Source: an uncultured Lachnospiraceae bacterium
Lineage (GTDB): Bacteria > Bacillota > Clostridia > Lachnospirales > Lachnospiraceae
DNA length: 8,796 nucleotides
Direction of reading: 5' to 3'
Assembly: GCA_946413945.1 (NCBI GenBank)
Contig: CAMKMR010000058.1
Coordinates: 1 to 8,796 of the forward strand
In this document: positions 1-6,760 of the stretch, in pieces
Position numbering within the stretch: the stretch's first letter is position 1
Layout: each line of letters opens with the position of its first letter
Made by a program: the position numbers and the translations under genes
Notes under the pieces: model-generated
Told to the model about the DNA's origin: nothing
What the model saw: the letters and a program-made list of their open reading frames with translations, nothing else
Databases searched by the model: none

Positions 1-55
1 CTGCTACTTCTTTTACAAAACCGCCTCTAAGCTTTTCACCAACAAATATGATCAT
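1..55 (-). CDS. Start of a further operon gene, product unknown (partial)
   Basis: An ATG at 55-53 opens a frame that stays open to the window edge, giving 18 residues that begin MIIFVGEKLRGG. An SD-like AGAGG lies about ten bases upstream, overlapping the end of the previous gene, whose stop codon is only five bases before this ATG. That spacing and the shared strand make it the next cistron of the same operon. The visible residues suggest a beta strand followed by a glycine turn, as at the N-terminus of many alpha/beta proteins, but there is no complete Walker A motif. No family can be named from so little. The coding call rests on the SD and the context. Confidence 0.6.
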   Translation of the reverse strand, partial: MIIFVGEKLRGGFVKEVA

Positions 56-60
56 AAAAT

Positions 61-891
61 CTATTCCTCTTTCTTTAGCTCTTTCAGAAGATCCTTTTGA
101 AGCTCTATTTTTTTCTTTAGCTCCTCAATATCTTCTTCATTTTTTTCATTTTCTAACTTCTTATCATTGATCTGGCCTTCAAGGCCACCGATCAGACTGT
201 CTGTCTCTTCTTTTTCGCTCTCAGTCTGATGTTTTTTTCTCTCATCCAGCTCAGCCATCCTGCTTCTCGCATTTTCCATGAGCTGATCATTTTCCTTTAT
301 CTTTCCATTAAGATCTTCTATGGATGCCTCATAACTTTCTATCTTTGATGTATAAGCAAGCTCTATATAATCATTAATGGCTCCTGCAGGAAGCTCTTTT
401 ACCATTGTAGCAGTCTTATCATTCATATAGATTACTACCGGCTTAAAATCTTTATCGTCTGCAGAAATTGTAAGGGAAACCTCTTTCCAGTCTTTTTTTA
501 CACCAGTCATATGGATCACAGTAAACTTATCATTGCTGCATATTACATTTGTCTTTATAAGACCGTTCTTATCTCTGCCCTGCCATTTATAGGAGTTGAT
601 ATCATCCAGGGAATTATTTTCCATTTCAACGATGATCTCCATTGTCTTTTTCCCTGGACAATAAGCCCATCTGTCTACTGTAATGAATCTGCTGTTTTGC
701 TCTATTGTTTCTCCTACCGGAGTAACAATTACACCTTTATAGCCTTGTGGTAGCCAGTAATTTGATGAGAAAAAGAAGGCATAGCCCAGTAAAAAGATAA
801 ATAAAAATCCATATAAGTAACCATTAGAGCTTTTCTTTATCTTTCTACTATTCTTCTTAAATTTTTCTTCTTTAAAACTCTTATCTGCCAT
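61..891 (-). CDS. Membrane-anchored protein with extracytoplasmic domain and C-terminal coiled coil
   Basis: This 276-aa protein is not one I recognise. The start is taken as the ATG at 891-889, because GGAG (902-899) lies seven bases before it; an ATG six codons further upstream has no such support. A very basic N-terminus (residues 1-23) precedes one hydrophobic helix at about 26-42, so the positive-inside rule puts the rest outside the cell. Residues 50-165 alternate short hydrophobic stretches with turns and look beta-rich, with Cys at 78 and 118. From about 181 to the end it is highly charged (E/K/D/N) and reads as a long coiled coil, broken near a Gly-Gly at 235-236, so a helical hairpin is possible. 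There is no LPXTG sorting motif and no lipobox. Only one base separates it from the preceding gene, so the two are probably translationally coupled. A structural or adhesive role at the mating channel is an inference; a VirB8-like scaffold is one alternative. Confidence 0.85.
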   Translation of the reverse strand: MADKSFKEEKFKKNSRKIKKSSNGYLYGFLFIFLLGYAFFFSSNYWLPQGYKGVIVTPVGETIEQNSRFITVDRWAYCPGKKTMEIIVEMENNSLDDINSYKWQGRDKNGLIKTNVICSNDKFTVIHMTGVKKDWKEVSLTISADDKDFKPVVIYMNDKTATMVKELPAGAINDYIELAYTSKIESYEASIEDLNGKIKENDQLMENARSRMAELDERKKHQTESEKEETDSLIGGLEGQINDKKLENEKNEEDIEELKKKIELQKDLLKELKKEE

Positions 892-892
892 G

Positions 893-1231
893 TTATAACT
901 CCAGTTCAATGCTCTCTTCCATACGTTTTGTCTTTATTACTTCATTATCCTTATATCTCGCCTTTAATCCCAGTGGATCATCTATATCTTTATTCAGGAC
1001 GTTAGAGCTCTGCTCTATGATCCTATTTTTTATTCCTAAGCTTTCTGCCCTTTCCAGATCTCTTTTCTGCCTTTCCGATAATCCATCTGTATCTCTAGGT
1101 GCAAAGAAGATCTCTGCTTCTTCAAGTTCTTCTGTAAACATTAAGCTGTATCTTGTAGCAAGAGCTCTTTTAATTTCATTCTTATTTATCTTATGGCAAG
1201 ACACATAGCATTTTTTCTTCTTTTTCAACAT
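893..1231 (-). CDS. Hypothetical 112-aa protein, possibly Rossmann-like
   Basis: A small soluble protein with no signal peptide or membrane helix. The ATG at 1231-1229 follows an AAAGGAGAG SD that overlaps the TAA of the preceding gene. A Lys-rich start leads into a strand (KCYVSCH, residues 7-13), a helix, then a hydrophobic/acidic stretch ending in EIFFAPRDTDGLSE at about 40-53, followed by a charged helix (RQKRDLERAESLGI, about 54-67). Strand, helix, then 'L-x-x-A-E-I-F-F-A-P' and a helix resembles the layout of small nucleoside-2-deoxyribosyltransferase-like or DUF4406-like alpha/beta proteins, but this is a weak visual resemblance and no catalytic residue can be assigned. The last 40 residues are charged and probably flexible. 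It is in the operon by spacing: 14 bases after the gene before it and one base before the next. Function unknown. Confidence 0.8.
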   Translation of the reverse strand: MLKKKKKCYVSCHKINKNEIKRALATRYSLMFTEELEEAEIFFAPRDTDGLSERQKRDLERAESLGIKNRIIEQSSNVLNKDIDDPLGLKARYKDNEVIKTKRMEESIELEL

Positions 1232-1245
1232 ATCTTATCTCTCCT

Positions 1246-1974
1246 TTAAACGTCTTTTTCGTTCACTGACCTTAAGATATAAGCTTTTCCTGCAAGTTCA
1301 TATTCAAGAGTATTATCGTTATTTTCTTGAATATGAACATCATAGAATCCTATAATAGGTGCCTTTATCCATTCATCCTCATTAATATTTTGTATTAGTT
1401 TAATCTGCATCTTAAGAATATCATCAAATTTTGGATACACTTTACAACACATCTTAAATATTTCATCCTTATACATTTCGTCGTAATCTTTTACAGATTC
1501 ATAATTTGAGAATATCAAAAGATGTGGAATTCCAAATTCATCTGCATTTCTGCATTCTATGACACTTGCATAAGATGATTCTTCTGCCTTCTCAGGATTC
1601 ACAATAATCCAATTATTTGGACATATTAACAATCCATTATTCATTGGAATTGTTTTCGTTGAATTAAAATCTTTTTTACCTGGTGACAAATAAGCAATAT
1701 TTAAATAATCGGCAATTCTTGTATAGTATTTCTTTTCTTTTAATAATCTTTGCTCTTCAAAACAACCAGCTCCTTCCATCATAATATGAATATTTCTAAT
1801 TTTTGTTATTATAAATTTTCTAAATATTTCATACATGTCATCAGGCATATCGAAAAAGGATTCAATAATACCATTTATAATAGATCCATATGGAATCTTC
1901 GTCTGTTCGTTAACTCTCTCCAATGTCTCTTTGTTTTTTTCTGTTAGGTCAACTGATAATTTATTTTGTTTCAT
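1246..1974 (-). CDS. Ribbon-helix-helix-type protein with uncharacterised C-terminal region
   Basis: The 242-aa reading starts at the ATG at 1974-1972, chosen because AGGAGGG (1986-1980) lies five bases upstream; the longer reading from 2022 would overlap the preceding gene and has no such support. Residues 5-42 (KLSVDLTEKNKETLERV..., then SIINGIIESFF) have the strand, helix, turn, helix spacing of the Arc/MetJ RHH DNA-binding fold, which acts as a dimer. Residues 45-242 match nothing I recognise. They are aromatic-rich and mixed alpha/beta, with Cys at 71, 118, 141, 166 and 167, and have no membrane helix. The gene is strikingly AT-rich: nine 60-base lines from 1381 to 1920 hold about 27% GC, against about 38% in lines sampled from the VirB4 gene. 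This suggests separate acquisition. It could be an operon autoregulator, a relaxosome accessory factor, or cargo; the sequence does not decide. Confidence 0.82.
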   Translation of the reverse strand: MKQNKLSVDLTEKNKETLERVNEQTKIPYGSIINGIIESFFDMPDDMYEIFRKFIITKIRNIHIMMEGAGCFEEQRLLKEKKYYTRIADYLNIAYLSPGKKDFNSTKTIPMNNGLLICPNNWIIVNPEKAEESSYASVIECRNADEFGIPHLLIFSNYESVKDYDEMYKDEIFKMCCKVYPKFDDILKMQIKLIQNINEDEWIKAPIIGFYDVHIQENNDNTLEYELAGKAYILRSVNEKDV

Positions 1975-1979
1975 ACTAT

Positions 1980-1987
1980 CCCTCCTA
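1980..1987 (-). promoter_or_regulatory. Ribosome binding site overlapping a stop codon
   Basis: The TAG stop of the 175-aa membrane protein (1987-1985) shares its last two bases with the AGGAGGG SD (1986-1980) of the RHH gene. Spacing to the ATG at 1974 is five bases. This fixes the RHH gene start and implies translational coupling: ribosomes finishing the upstream gene unload directly on this site. Confidence 0.8.
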
Positions 1988-2512
1988 AATAAGATCAAAA
2001 AAGTAACCGCCTTCTGGATCAACTACTACAGTAATTATGGATCTATTTTCATCAGTTATCGTTATATCAAATAAATAAGATCCATCATCAAGACTCTTCT
2101 TAAGATAAGGAGTTGATCTAGCCAGGATAATTCCTGTTGCATTTCCTTCATAAGAGCCTTCTTTAAGCTTGCCCTTCTTCTTAAGGAAGCTGCAAAGCTC
2201 TTTATCAAATACTTCCGGATCAAGGATTGTTTCAATCTCTGGATGTATTTCATACTTTATAGGACTAACTATATCTTCTAGCTTTTTCTTTTCTTCTGCT
2301 GCAGCTCTGCCCTGATCGGCTGTATCTACAACATTTCGATACGTTTCCGAGCTCTCAGTAGTTTCTTCCTTCGTCAGAGCTGCAGTCGTATTCTCCTCTT
2401 TATAGCTCTCATCGCCTTTATTTTTACTAAAAACTGATATCACTATTACAGCTACAGCTAAAATGATACAGATTATCCCTAAGACCTTTTTACTATTACC
2501 TGATAGATTCAC
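1985..2512 (-). CDS. Single-pass membrane protein, extracytoplasmic domain, unknown function
   Basis: This 175-aa protein starts at a GTG (2512-2510), supported by an AAGGGAG SD ten bases upstream that lies just past the stop of the hydrolase gene. A short basic N-terminus precedes one strong hydrophobic helix (about 10-28), followed by a Lys/Glu/Thr/Ser-rich linker (about 30-80) and a compact C-terminal region (about 85-175). The C-terminal region has alternating hydrophobic strands near its end (SYLFDITITD, SIITVVVDPEGGYFFDL). There is no Cys after the helix, so it is not an obvious lipoprotein. The topology, cytoplasmic N-terminus and small extracytoplasmic domain, is that of accessory T4SS scaffold proteins such as VirB8-like factors, and its place right after the wall hydrolase fits an envelope role. 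No sequence motif confirms VirB8 membership, so this remains a topology argument only. Confidence 0.85.
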   Translation of the reverse strand: MNLSGNSKKVLGIICIILAVAVIVISVFSKNKGDESYKEENTTAALTKEETTESSETYRNVVDTADQGRAAAEEKKKLEDIVSPIKYEIHPEIETILDPEVFDKELCSFLKKKGKLKEGSYEGNATGIILARSTPYLKKSLDDGSYLFDITITDENRSIITVVVDPEGGYFFDLI

Positions 2513-2530
2513 TTTTCTTATTCTCCCTTC

Positions 2531-3994
2531 TTACTTTTCAATCCTTTCAAAATCACTTTCTATGGCTTCATAATTTGAGCACCAGCGCATAAGCATCGGA
2601 CGGATATTATTTAATTCTGCTGTCTTATTTTCTGGATCTCTTGATCCTTTTCGGAATTCCAGATGCAGATGAGCTCCTACAGAATTTCCTTCATCACCCA
2701 TATTTCCGACCTTCTGTCCTTTCTTTACCTGATCTCCCTTAAAAACGACATTATCTGACATATGGCCATAATAGATGTATAAATCTCCAGTCTTTACGAT
2801 CACAAAATGATTTCCAAAATCATCATCCGGACCGGCATATTCAACTACACCATCTGATACAGAATATATGGTCTGTCCATCATCCCCGCAGCAAAAATCC
2901 CAGCCACCATGGACTTCCTGGCACTGATGATAAGGGCAGAATCTTTCTACCAGAGCTACGCTTGTACAGGTAAACTTTTCTCCACCAAAAGGATTGCCGA
3001 TAGCTCCACCAGAAGAAGCTCCGAATCCATATTCTCCCATTCCTGTGATCTTATCATCGCTTCCTACTTCAAAGCTTCCGGCTATATCCGTTCCATCTAA
3101 AGTTCCTTCAAAATAGATCACATCATTTTCTTCCTTGATGGATAATGAAAGCTTAACCTTCTTTTTTTGATTTTCATCATCATAGACTACTGTATTCTTT
3201 AAAGTCTTAAGATATTCCTCTGCAGATGATGATCTAAGTCTCACATTATTTTCCATATCAGCAGGAACTTCCCATTCTCTAACCCAGATCTCAGCAGCTT
3301 TTGAGGCACTTTTTGAATATTTGACCTTATCGACTATACTTGAATATCCAGGCTCAGTGATTATATATTCCAGCTCTGCAAGGAAAAGTTTATCTGAATC
3401 CTTTGCAGGATCTATTCCTTTTTTCTTTACATACTCGATCACATTTTTTCTTCTCCAGCTGATATTGTCCCCTGAACCGGTATTAGTCCATTGACAGAGG
3501 CCATATCCTTTATACATTACATCTTCTCCCCTATACTCAGGGACCATTTCTTCCTCGATAGCTCCATCCCAGGTATGAGCTGATTCAACCGCTATATTTG
3601 CTATAAGGCCTGCAGCTCCTTCCTCAGTAAATCCCTTGCTTATGAAATACTTGTAAGCATATTCTTCCCTATTTTTTCCAGATATGGCCGGTACTTCTAA
3701 ATCGATAGAGATCTCTTTTTGATCAAGTGGAATTGATATATCCTTTATATTCCAGCCATTAAATAAGAAAGAGAGCAAATATCCTTTGCTCTCCTTCTTT
3801 CCTTCTATCTTAAAATGATCCAATGTATAAATCCTGGCAACTTCCTCTTCTTCATGCCTTTTATTGGCATATCCTGCATCACAAGCTATTGCAGCTGTCA
3901 TTGCAGTTTCAACAGCTATTATTATGATTAATGCGAAGAAAAAAGCTGCCCCACCTGTAAAGAAGAAAAAACCTTTGATAAATTTTTTATTCAT
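2531..3994 (-). CDS. Bifunctional conjugation wall hydrolase (phage tail lysozyme + M23 peptidase)
   Basis: This VirB1-like protein opens peptidoglycan for the conjugation channel. The start is the ATG at 3994-3992, one base after the VirB4 stop, because GGAGG (4007-4003) lies eight bases upstream; this gives 487 aa. One hydrophobic helix at about 8-35 anchors it or exports it. Residues about 108-265 match the phage-tail-lysozyme type of muramidase (EEYAYKYF...GFTEEGAAGLIANIAVESAHTWDG); Glu137 in VESAH is the likely catalytic acid. A short linker domain (about 270-325) follows. Residues about 333-455 are an M23/LytM metallopeptidase: H362-x3-D366 in HGGWDF and H442-x-H444 in HLHLEF are the zinc ligands and active-site histidine, with H411 in YYGHMS nearby. 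This two-enzyme layout is familiar from Gram-positive conjugative elements. The unusual part is a cluster of cysteines (343, 353, 358, 368, 369) around the M23 zinc motif, possibly disulfide-forming. Confidence 0.95.
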   Translation of the reverse strand: MNKKFIKGFFFFTGGAAFFFALIIIIAVETAMTAAIACDAGYANKRHEEEEVARIYTLDHFKIEGKKESKGYLLSFLFNGWNIKDISIPLDQKEISIDLEVPAISGKNREEYAYKYFISKGFTEEGAAGLIANIAVESAHTWDGAIEEEMVPEYRGEDVMYKGYGLCQWTNTGSGDNISWRRKNVIEYVKKKGIDPAKDSDKLFLAELEYIITEPGYSSIVDKVKYSKSASKAAEIWVREWEVPADMENNVRLRSSSAEEYLKTLKNTVVYDDENQKKKVKLSLSIKEENDVIYFEGTLDGTDIAGSFEVGSDDKITGMGEYGFGASSGGAIGNPFGGEKFTCTSVALVERFCPYHQCQEVHGGWDFCCGDDGQTIYSVSDGVVEYAGPDDDFGNHFVIVKTGDLYIYYGHMSDNVVFKGDQVKKGQKVGNMGDEGNSVGAHLHLEFRKGSRDPENKTAELNNIRPMLMRWCSNYEAIESDFERIEK

Positions 3995-3995
3995 T

Positions 3996-5903
3996 TTACA
4001 TGCCTCCGCTAAAGAGCTGCTTTTCATAGTCATTTGAAAGCCATACGTTAAATCTTAAGCTCCTGTCTCCTGCTATGGATAGAATAGCTTCACCTGTATT
4101 AAGATACGGAATCTGATCTATCTGGGAGTATGACAGAGCATTATTAAATATGTCATTAAGCATCTTTACAGTAGATGAGTCCTGACGGAACATAAATTTG
4201 TACTGAGTAAGTTCAAATAATGTCTTTATCAGATTTACATTTTCTGATCCACCGCCTTCAGGCATAAAGTCACGTACACTTTGGGATGCAAATGTGATTC
4301 CGGCAAAGTATTTTCTCGCTTCTCTAAGGTATTTAATAAGCAGATCCAGGATCATCGGCATCTTCGTATTTACCCATCTATGAGACTCATCTATAAGGAT
4401 CAGGAACTTTGTTACATCTCCTGCAGATAATTCTCCTGTTTCATACATCTGCTTCATTATCTTTCCATTATTAATGGCATTATCCCAGCAAAGAGACACC
4501 ATATTAAACATCTGAGCCACAAATACATTTCCCAGATCTTTAATGCTGGATATGTCAAAAGATACTATCTTTTCATCAATGATATTATCGACTGTAGTAT
4601 GGCCATCAAACATATTTCCATAGTTTGTAACGATATTCTTTACAGCCTCCATGATCTCATTAAGGCCTCTTGCCTTTACCTTTAACAGATCTATCTCAAC
4701 TTCACTGTTTCCCTGCTCATGCTTTAGTTCTTCGATCTCTTTTTCCAGATATTTATAAAAATCTGAAAAGATTGGATAGTTCTTAGCAGGAAGTCCTGTT
4801 ATGGATGTTCCTTCCTTAGGAACCAGATTATATGACTGATAGAATTCCCTTAAATTATTTTCAAGCAGAAGGACTGTCTGATCTGTGATTGATGGAATAA
4901 GACATTTAAAAAAGGTTGAAACCTTTGTTATATGCCTTGCATATGATGAAAAGTCATCATCACCGGCTTCAAGGATCTCCAATGGATTTAGGATTCCCTC
5001 TTCGCCGTTACATTTGATTATCTTTCCACCAAATTCTTTTACCAGGCCTTCAAATTCTCCTGTCACATCAAATACCCTTATGAAATTTCCCAGGGCTGCA
5101 TTTGCTTTAAATCTTTTCTTTAAGAGTGTAGATTTGCCTGATCCCATATCTCCACAGACAAGTGAATTATAATGCTTTCTTGCTGCTGTCTTTGTAAACT
5201 CATTAAAGACTACTACTCCATCCATCGGAGTAAATCCTACAAGATCTCCATGCGGATCTATCAGCTCTGAGTAATCAAAAGGATATCCTATAGCCACCTG
5301 CTCTGTGATAAGAGGAATTGCATTCATATAAAAAGGCTTTGAATGCTGTGTATTGTATGGTTCAAATAAAGACTCCCATTCTCTTTTTCCTTCATTAAGA
5401 AGTGTTGTAGCCATATAAGAATCGCCTTCAAGGCTCTTTATTATGCTGTCACACTTATCATCAAGATCTACAAGATTCCTTCCCTTTACATAGATACGAA
5501 AGTCAAGCATCTTTGCCATTTCACCCATTGAAGAAAGTTCATGCAGCATAGTCTCAAGCTCTTCCTGTCTCTGTCTTGCATCATAGACTTCCATATAGTC
5601 TTTAGCTCCACGCTCCCTGGAATACTCTTCCTTAAGGGACTTATTAATATTTTTCTTAACCTCTGCTACATCCCTGGTGTTTATATCGATTGTGGCTATC
5701 GTGTCCGGAATATTGATTATCTTATCAAGCCAGAAATCATCCAGAATCTTTGGCAGCTGATATATATGCAGCACTCTTACATATCCGTCACCGCAGGTTA
5801 TATAATTGGCCTCTCTAAATGTGATCCCGCCTCTTGGCTGCACATATTCTATCAGCTCTTCATCCAATATATTTTCTTCTTTAGTATTCTTCTTTTTAAT
5901 CAT
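3996..5903 (-). CDS. VirB4/TraE-family conjugation ATPase
   Basis: This 635-aa protein is the cytoplasmic motor ATPase of the type IV system, which energises channel assembly and DNA transfer. Residues about 1-220 form the VirB4 N-terminal region (VQPRGGITF..., then IINIPDTIATIDI and KKNINKSLKEEYSR). The RecA-like domain has Walker A GDMGSGKST at 251-259 and Walker B LILIDESHRW at 501-510, with the Asp-Glu pair at 505-506. FASQSVRDF at 538-546 is the usual sensor/Q motif, and FRQDS at 572-576 holds a candidate arginine finger (R573). All key residues are present, so it should be active. It overlaps the upstream small gene by eight bases, and the hydrolase gene starts one base after its stop; both favour coupled translation. 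The length is like that of the shorter staphylococcal/enterococcal TrsE/TraE proteins (about 650-670 aa) and shorter than one-piece VirB4 proteins of about 800 aa. Confidence 0.96.
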   Translation of the reverse strand: MIKKKNTKEENILDEELIEYVQPRGGITFREANYITCGDGYVRVLHIYQLPKILDDFWLDKIINIPDTIATIDINTRDVAEVKKNINKSLKEEYSRERGAKDYMEVYDARQRQEELETMLHELSSMGEMAKMLDFRIYVKGRNLVDLDDKCDSIIKSLEGDSYMATTLLNEGKREWESLFEPYNTQHSKPFYMNAIPLITEQVAIGYPFDYSELIDPHGDLVGFTPMDGVVVFNEFTKTAARKHYNSLVCGDMGSGKSTLLKKRFKANAALGNFIRVFDVTGEFEGLVKEFGGKIIKCNGEEGILNPLEILEAGDDDFSSYARHITKVSTFFKCLIPSITDQTVLLLENNLREFYQSYNLVPKEGTSITGLPAKNYPIFSDFYKYLEKEIEELKHEQGNSEVEIDLLKVKARGLNEIMEAVKNIVTNYGNMFDGHTTVDNIIDEKIVSFDISSIKDLGNVFVAQMFNMVSLCWDNAINNGKIMKQMYETGELSAGDVTKFLILIDESHRWVNTKMPMILDLLIKYLREARKYFAGITFASQSVRDFMPEGGGSENVNLIKTLFELTQYKFMFRQDSSTVKMLNDIFNNALSYSQIDQIPYLNTGEAILSIAGDRSLRFNVWLSNDYEKQLFSGGM

Positions 5904-6471
5904 TATTTCTCACATCCTCTTTAAGATCATCCGGAAGGATCAGGGAATTCATATTGCAGAGCTTTCTTACGATCTGGATTTTCTTTTCTTTTTCAAGCCC
6001 CTCAACTAACCTTGATCTTCCATTACCTATCCATTTTTCAATATTATCCTTATTCTTCATAAACTCATCTTTGTTCTTACCAAAGAACATAAGATAATAC
6101 TCCCTTCTCATTACGTTCTGATCCAGGAGCTTTAATTCTTCAATTTCTCTTTCAAGCCAGAGCTTTCTTACTTTATCTGTAGCCTTTTTCATTTTCTGCT
6201 GCAGATATTCTCTTTGCATTGCTGTATTGACCGGAAAGTTCATGGAAATGATCTTTGAATCCGGATAATACAGCCTATAAAACTTGATATTGTTATATAT
6301 ATTGAATTGCAATTCATCTGCCTGCAGGTTGCTTCTATCTGATGGAACTATATAGAAAAGATCCATATAGGTTCCATTTTCATATATAAAAGCTCCCACA
6401 CTGTCATCATATTTCCTTATCGGCAGAATATTTAGGATTGTCTTATCCACGTTACTATTTTTCTTTTTCAT
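5896..6471 (-). CDS. TrsD/TraD-like protein, VirB4 N-terminal-module partner
   Basis: A 191-aa soluble protein encoded directly before the VirB4 ATPase. The ATG at 6471-6469 follows a GAGGG SD and overlaps the end of the PrgI-like gene by 17 bases; its own end overlaps the VirB4 start by eight bases. Residues about 36-150 (DLFYIVPSDRSNLQ, NNIKFYRLYYPDSKIISMNFP, REYYLMFFGKNKDEF) have the look of the first part of one-piece VirB4 proteins: two strand-helix units separated by a long charged helix. There is no Walker motif. Small proteins in the same position are known as TrsD/TraD beside TrsE/TraE in pGO1/pSK41-type staphylococcal plasmids, so I read it as a natural partner of VirB4 rather than a frameshift product. 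Its own SD and start support that. The biochemical role is not established. Confidence 0.83.
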   Translation of the reverse strand: MKKKNSNVDKTILNILPIRKYDDSVGAFIYENGTYMDLFYIVPSDRSNLQADELQFNIYNNIKFYRLYYPDSKIISMNFPVNTAMQREYLQQKMKKATDKVRKLWLEREIEELKLLDQNVMRREYYLMFFGKNKDEFMKNKDNIEKWIGNGRSRLVEGLEKEKKIQIVRKLCNMNSLILPDDLKEDVRNND

Positions 6472-6760
6472 GTTCTTCCCTCATTCTAAATGGTCTATAT
6501 GTTGATTCGTCCTTTGTAAGCAGGAAATATAAGCTTTCAAAATTTCTCCTGTTCTTATTAAAAGAGCTTTTTGATGTAAGAAATACTGCCATAAAAATAG
6601 AAAAGATCATATACCATAATCTAAGCTTTTCATGAACCATAGAAACTAATGAATAAGAAACAAAAGTATATGTGCCTATAAAAAAGAAATCAAAAATTTC
6701 TATATTGCCCCAGACTTTAGTCTTACTCTCAAAGCTCTGAGTCGTGATCTTAGTAGCCAT
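6455..6760 (-). CDS. PrgI/VirB3-like inner membrane protein
   Basis: This 101-aa protein has two predicted membrane helices (about 22-41 and 47-63), followed by the conserved-looking tail of PrgI-family proteins: basic and Asn-rich with aromatic positions (FNKNRRNFESLYFLLTKDESTYRPF, about 67-91). PrgI-type proteins sit directly before VirB4-type genes in Gram-positive conjugative elements and are thought to dock the ATPase at the membrane, like VirB3. The start overlaps the VirB6-like gene's stop by one base (TAATG at 6762-6758), and an AGGAG SD lies about ten bases upstream inside that gene. The charged end (REEHEKEK) is cytoplasmic. Gene order, size and helices together make the assignment good, though the family is divergent. 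Confidence 0.88.
   Translation of the reverse strand: MATKITTQSFESKTKVWGNIEIFDFFFIGTYTFVSYSLVSMVHEKLRLWYMIFSIFMAVFLTSKSSFNKNRRNFESLYFLLTKDESTYRPFRMREEHEKEK

Noticed and set aside
3994..4033. A 13-residue N-terminal extension of the wall hydrolase, starting inside VirB4.
   Set aside because: The strong GGAGG site eight bases before the ATG at 3994 and the basic-hydrophobic start MNKKFIKGFFFF favour the shorter form.
5896..5903. A frameshift that broke a single VirB4 gene into two pieces.
   Set aside because: The downstream ORF has its own ATG and an SD-like AGAGGA, the overlap is only eight bases, and similar two-gene arrangements are known in TrsD-TrsE/TraD-TraE systems.
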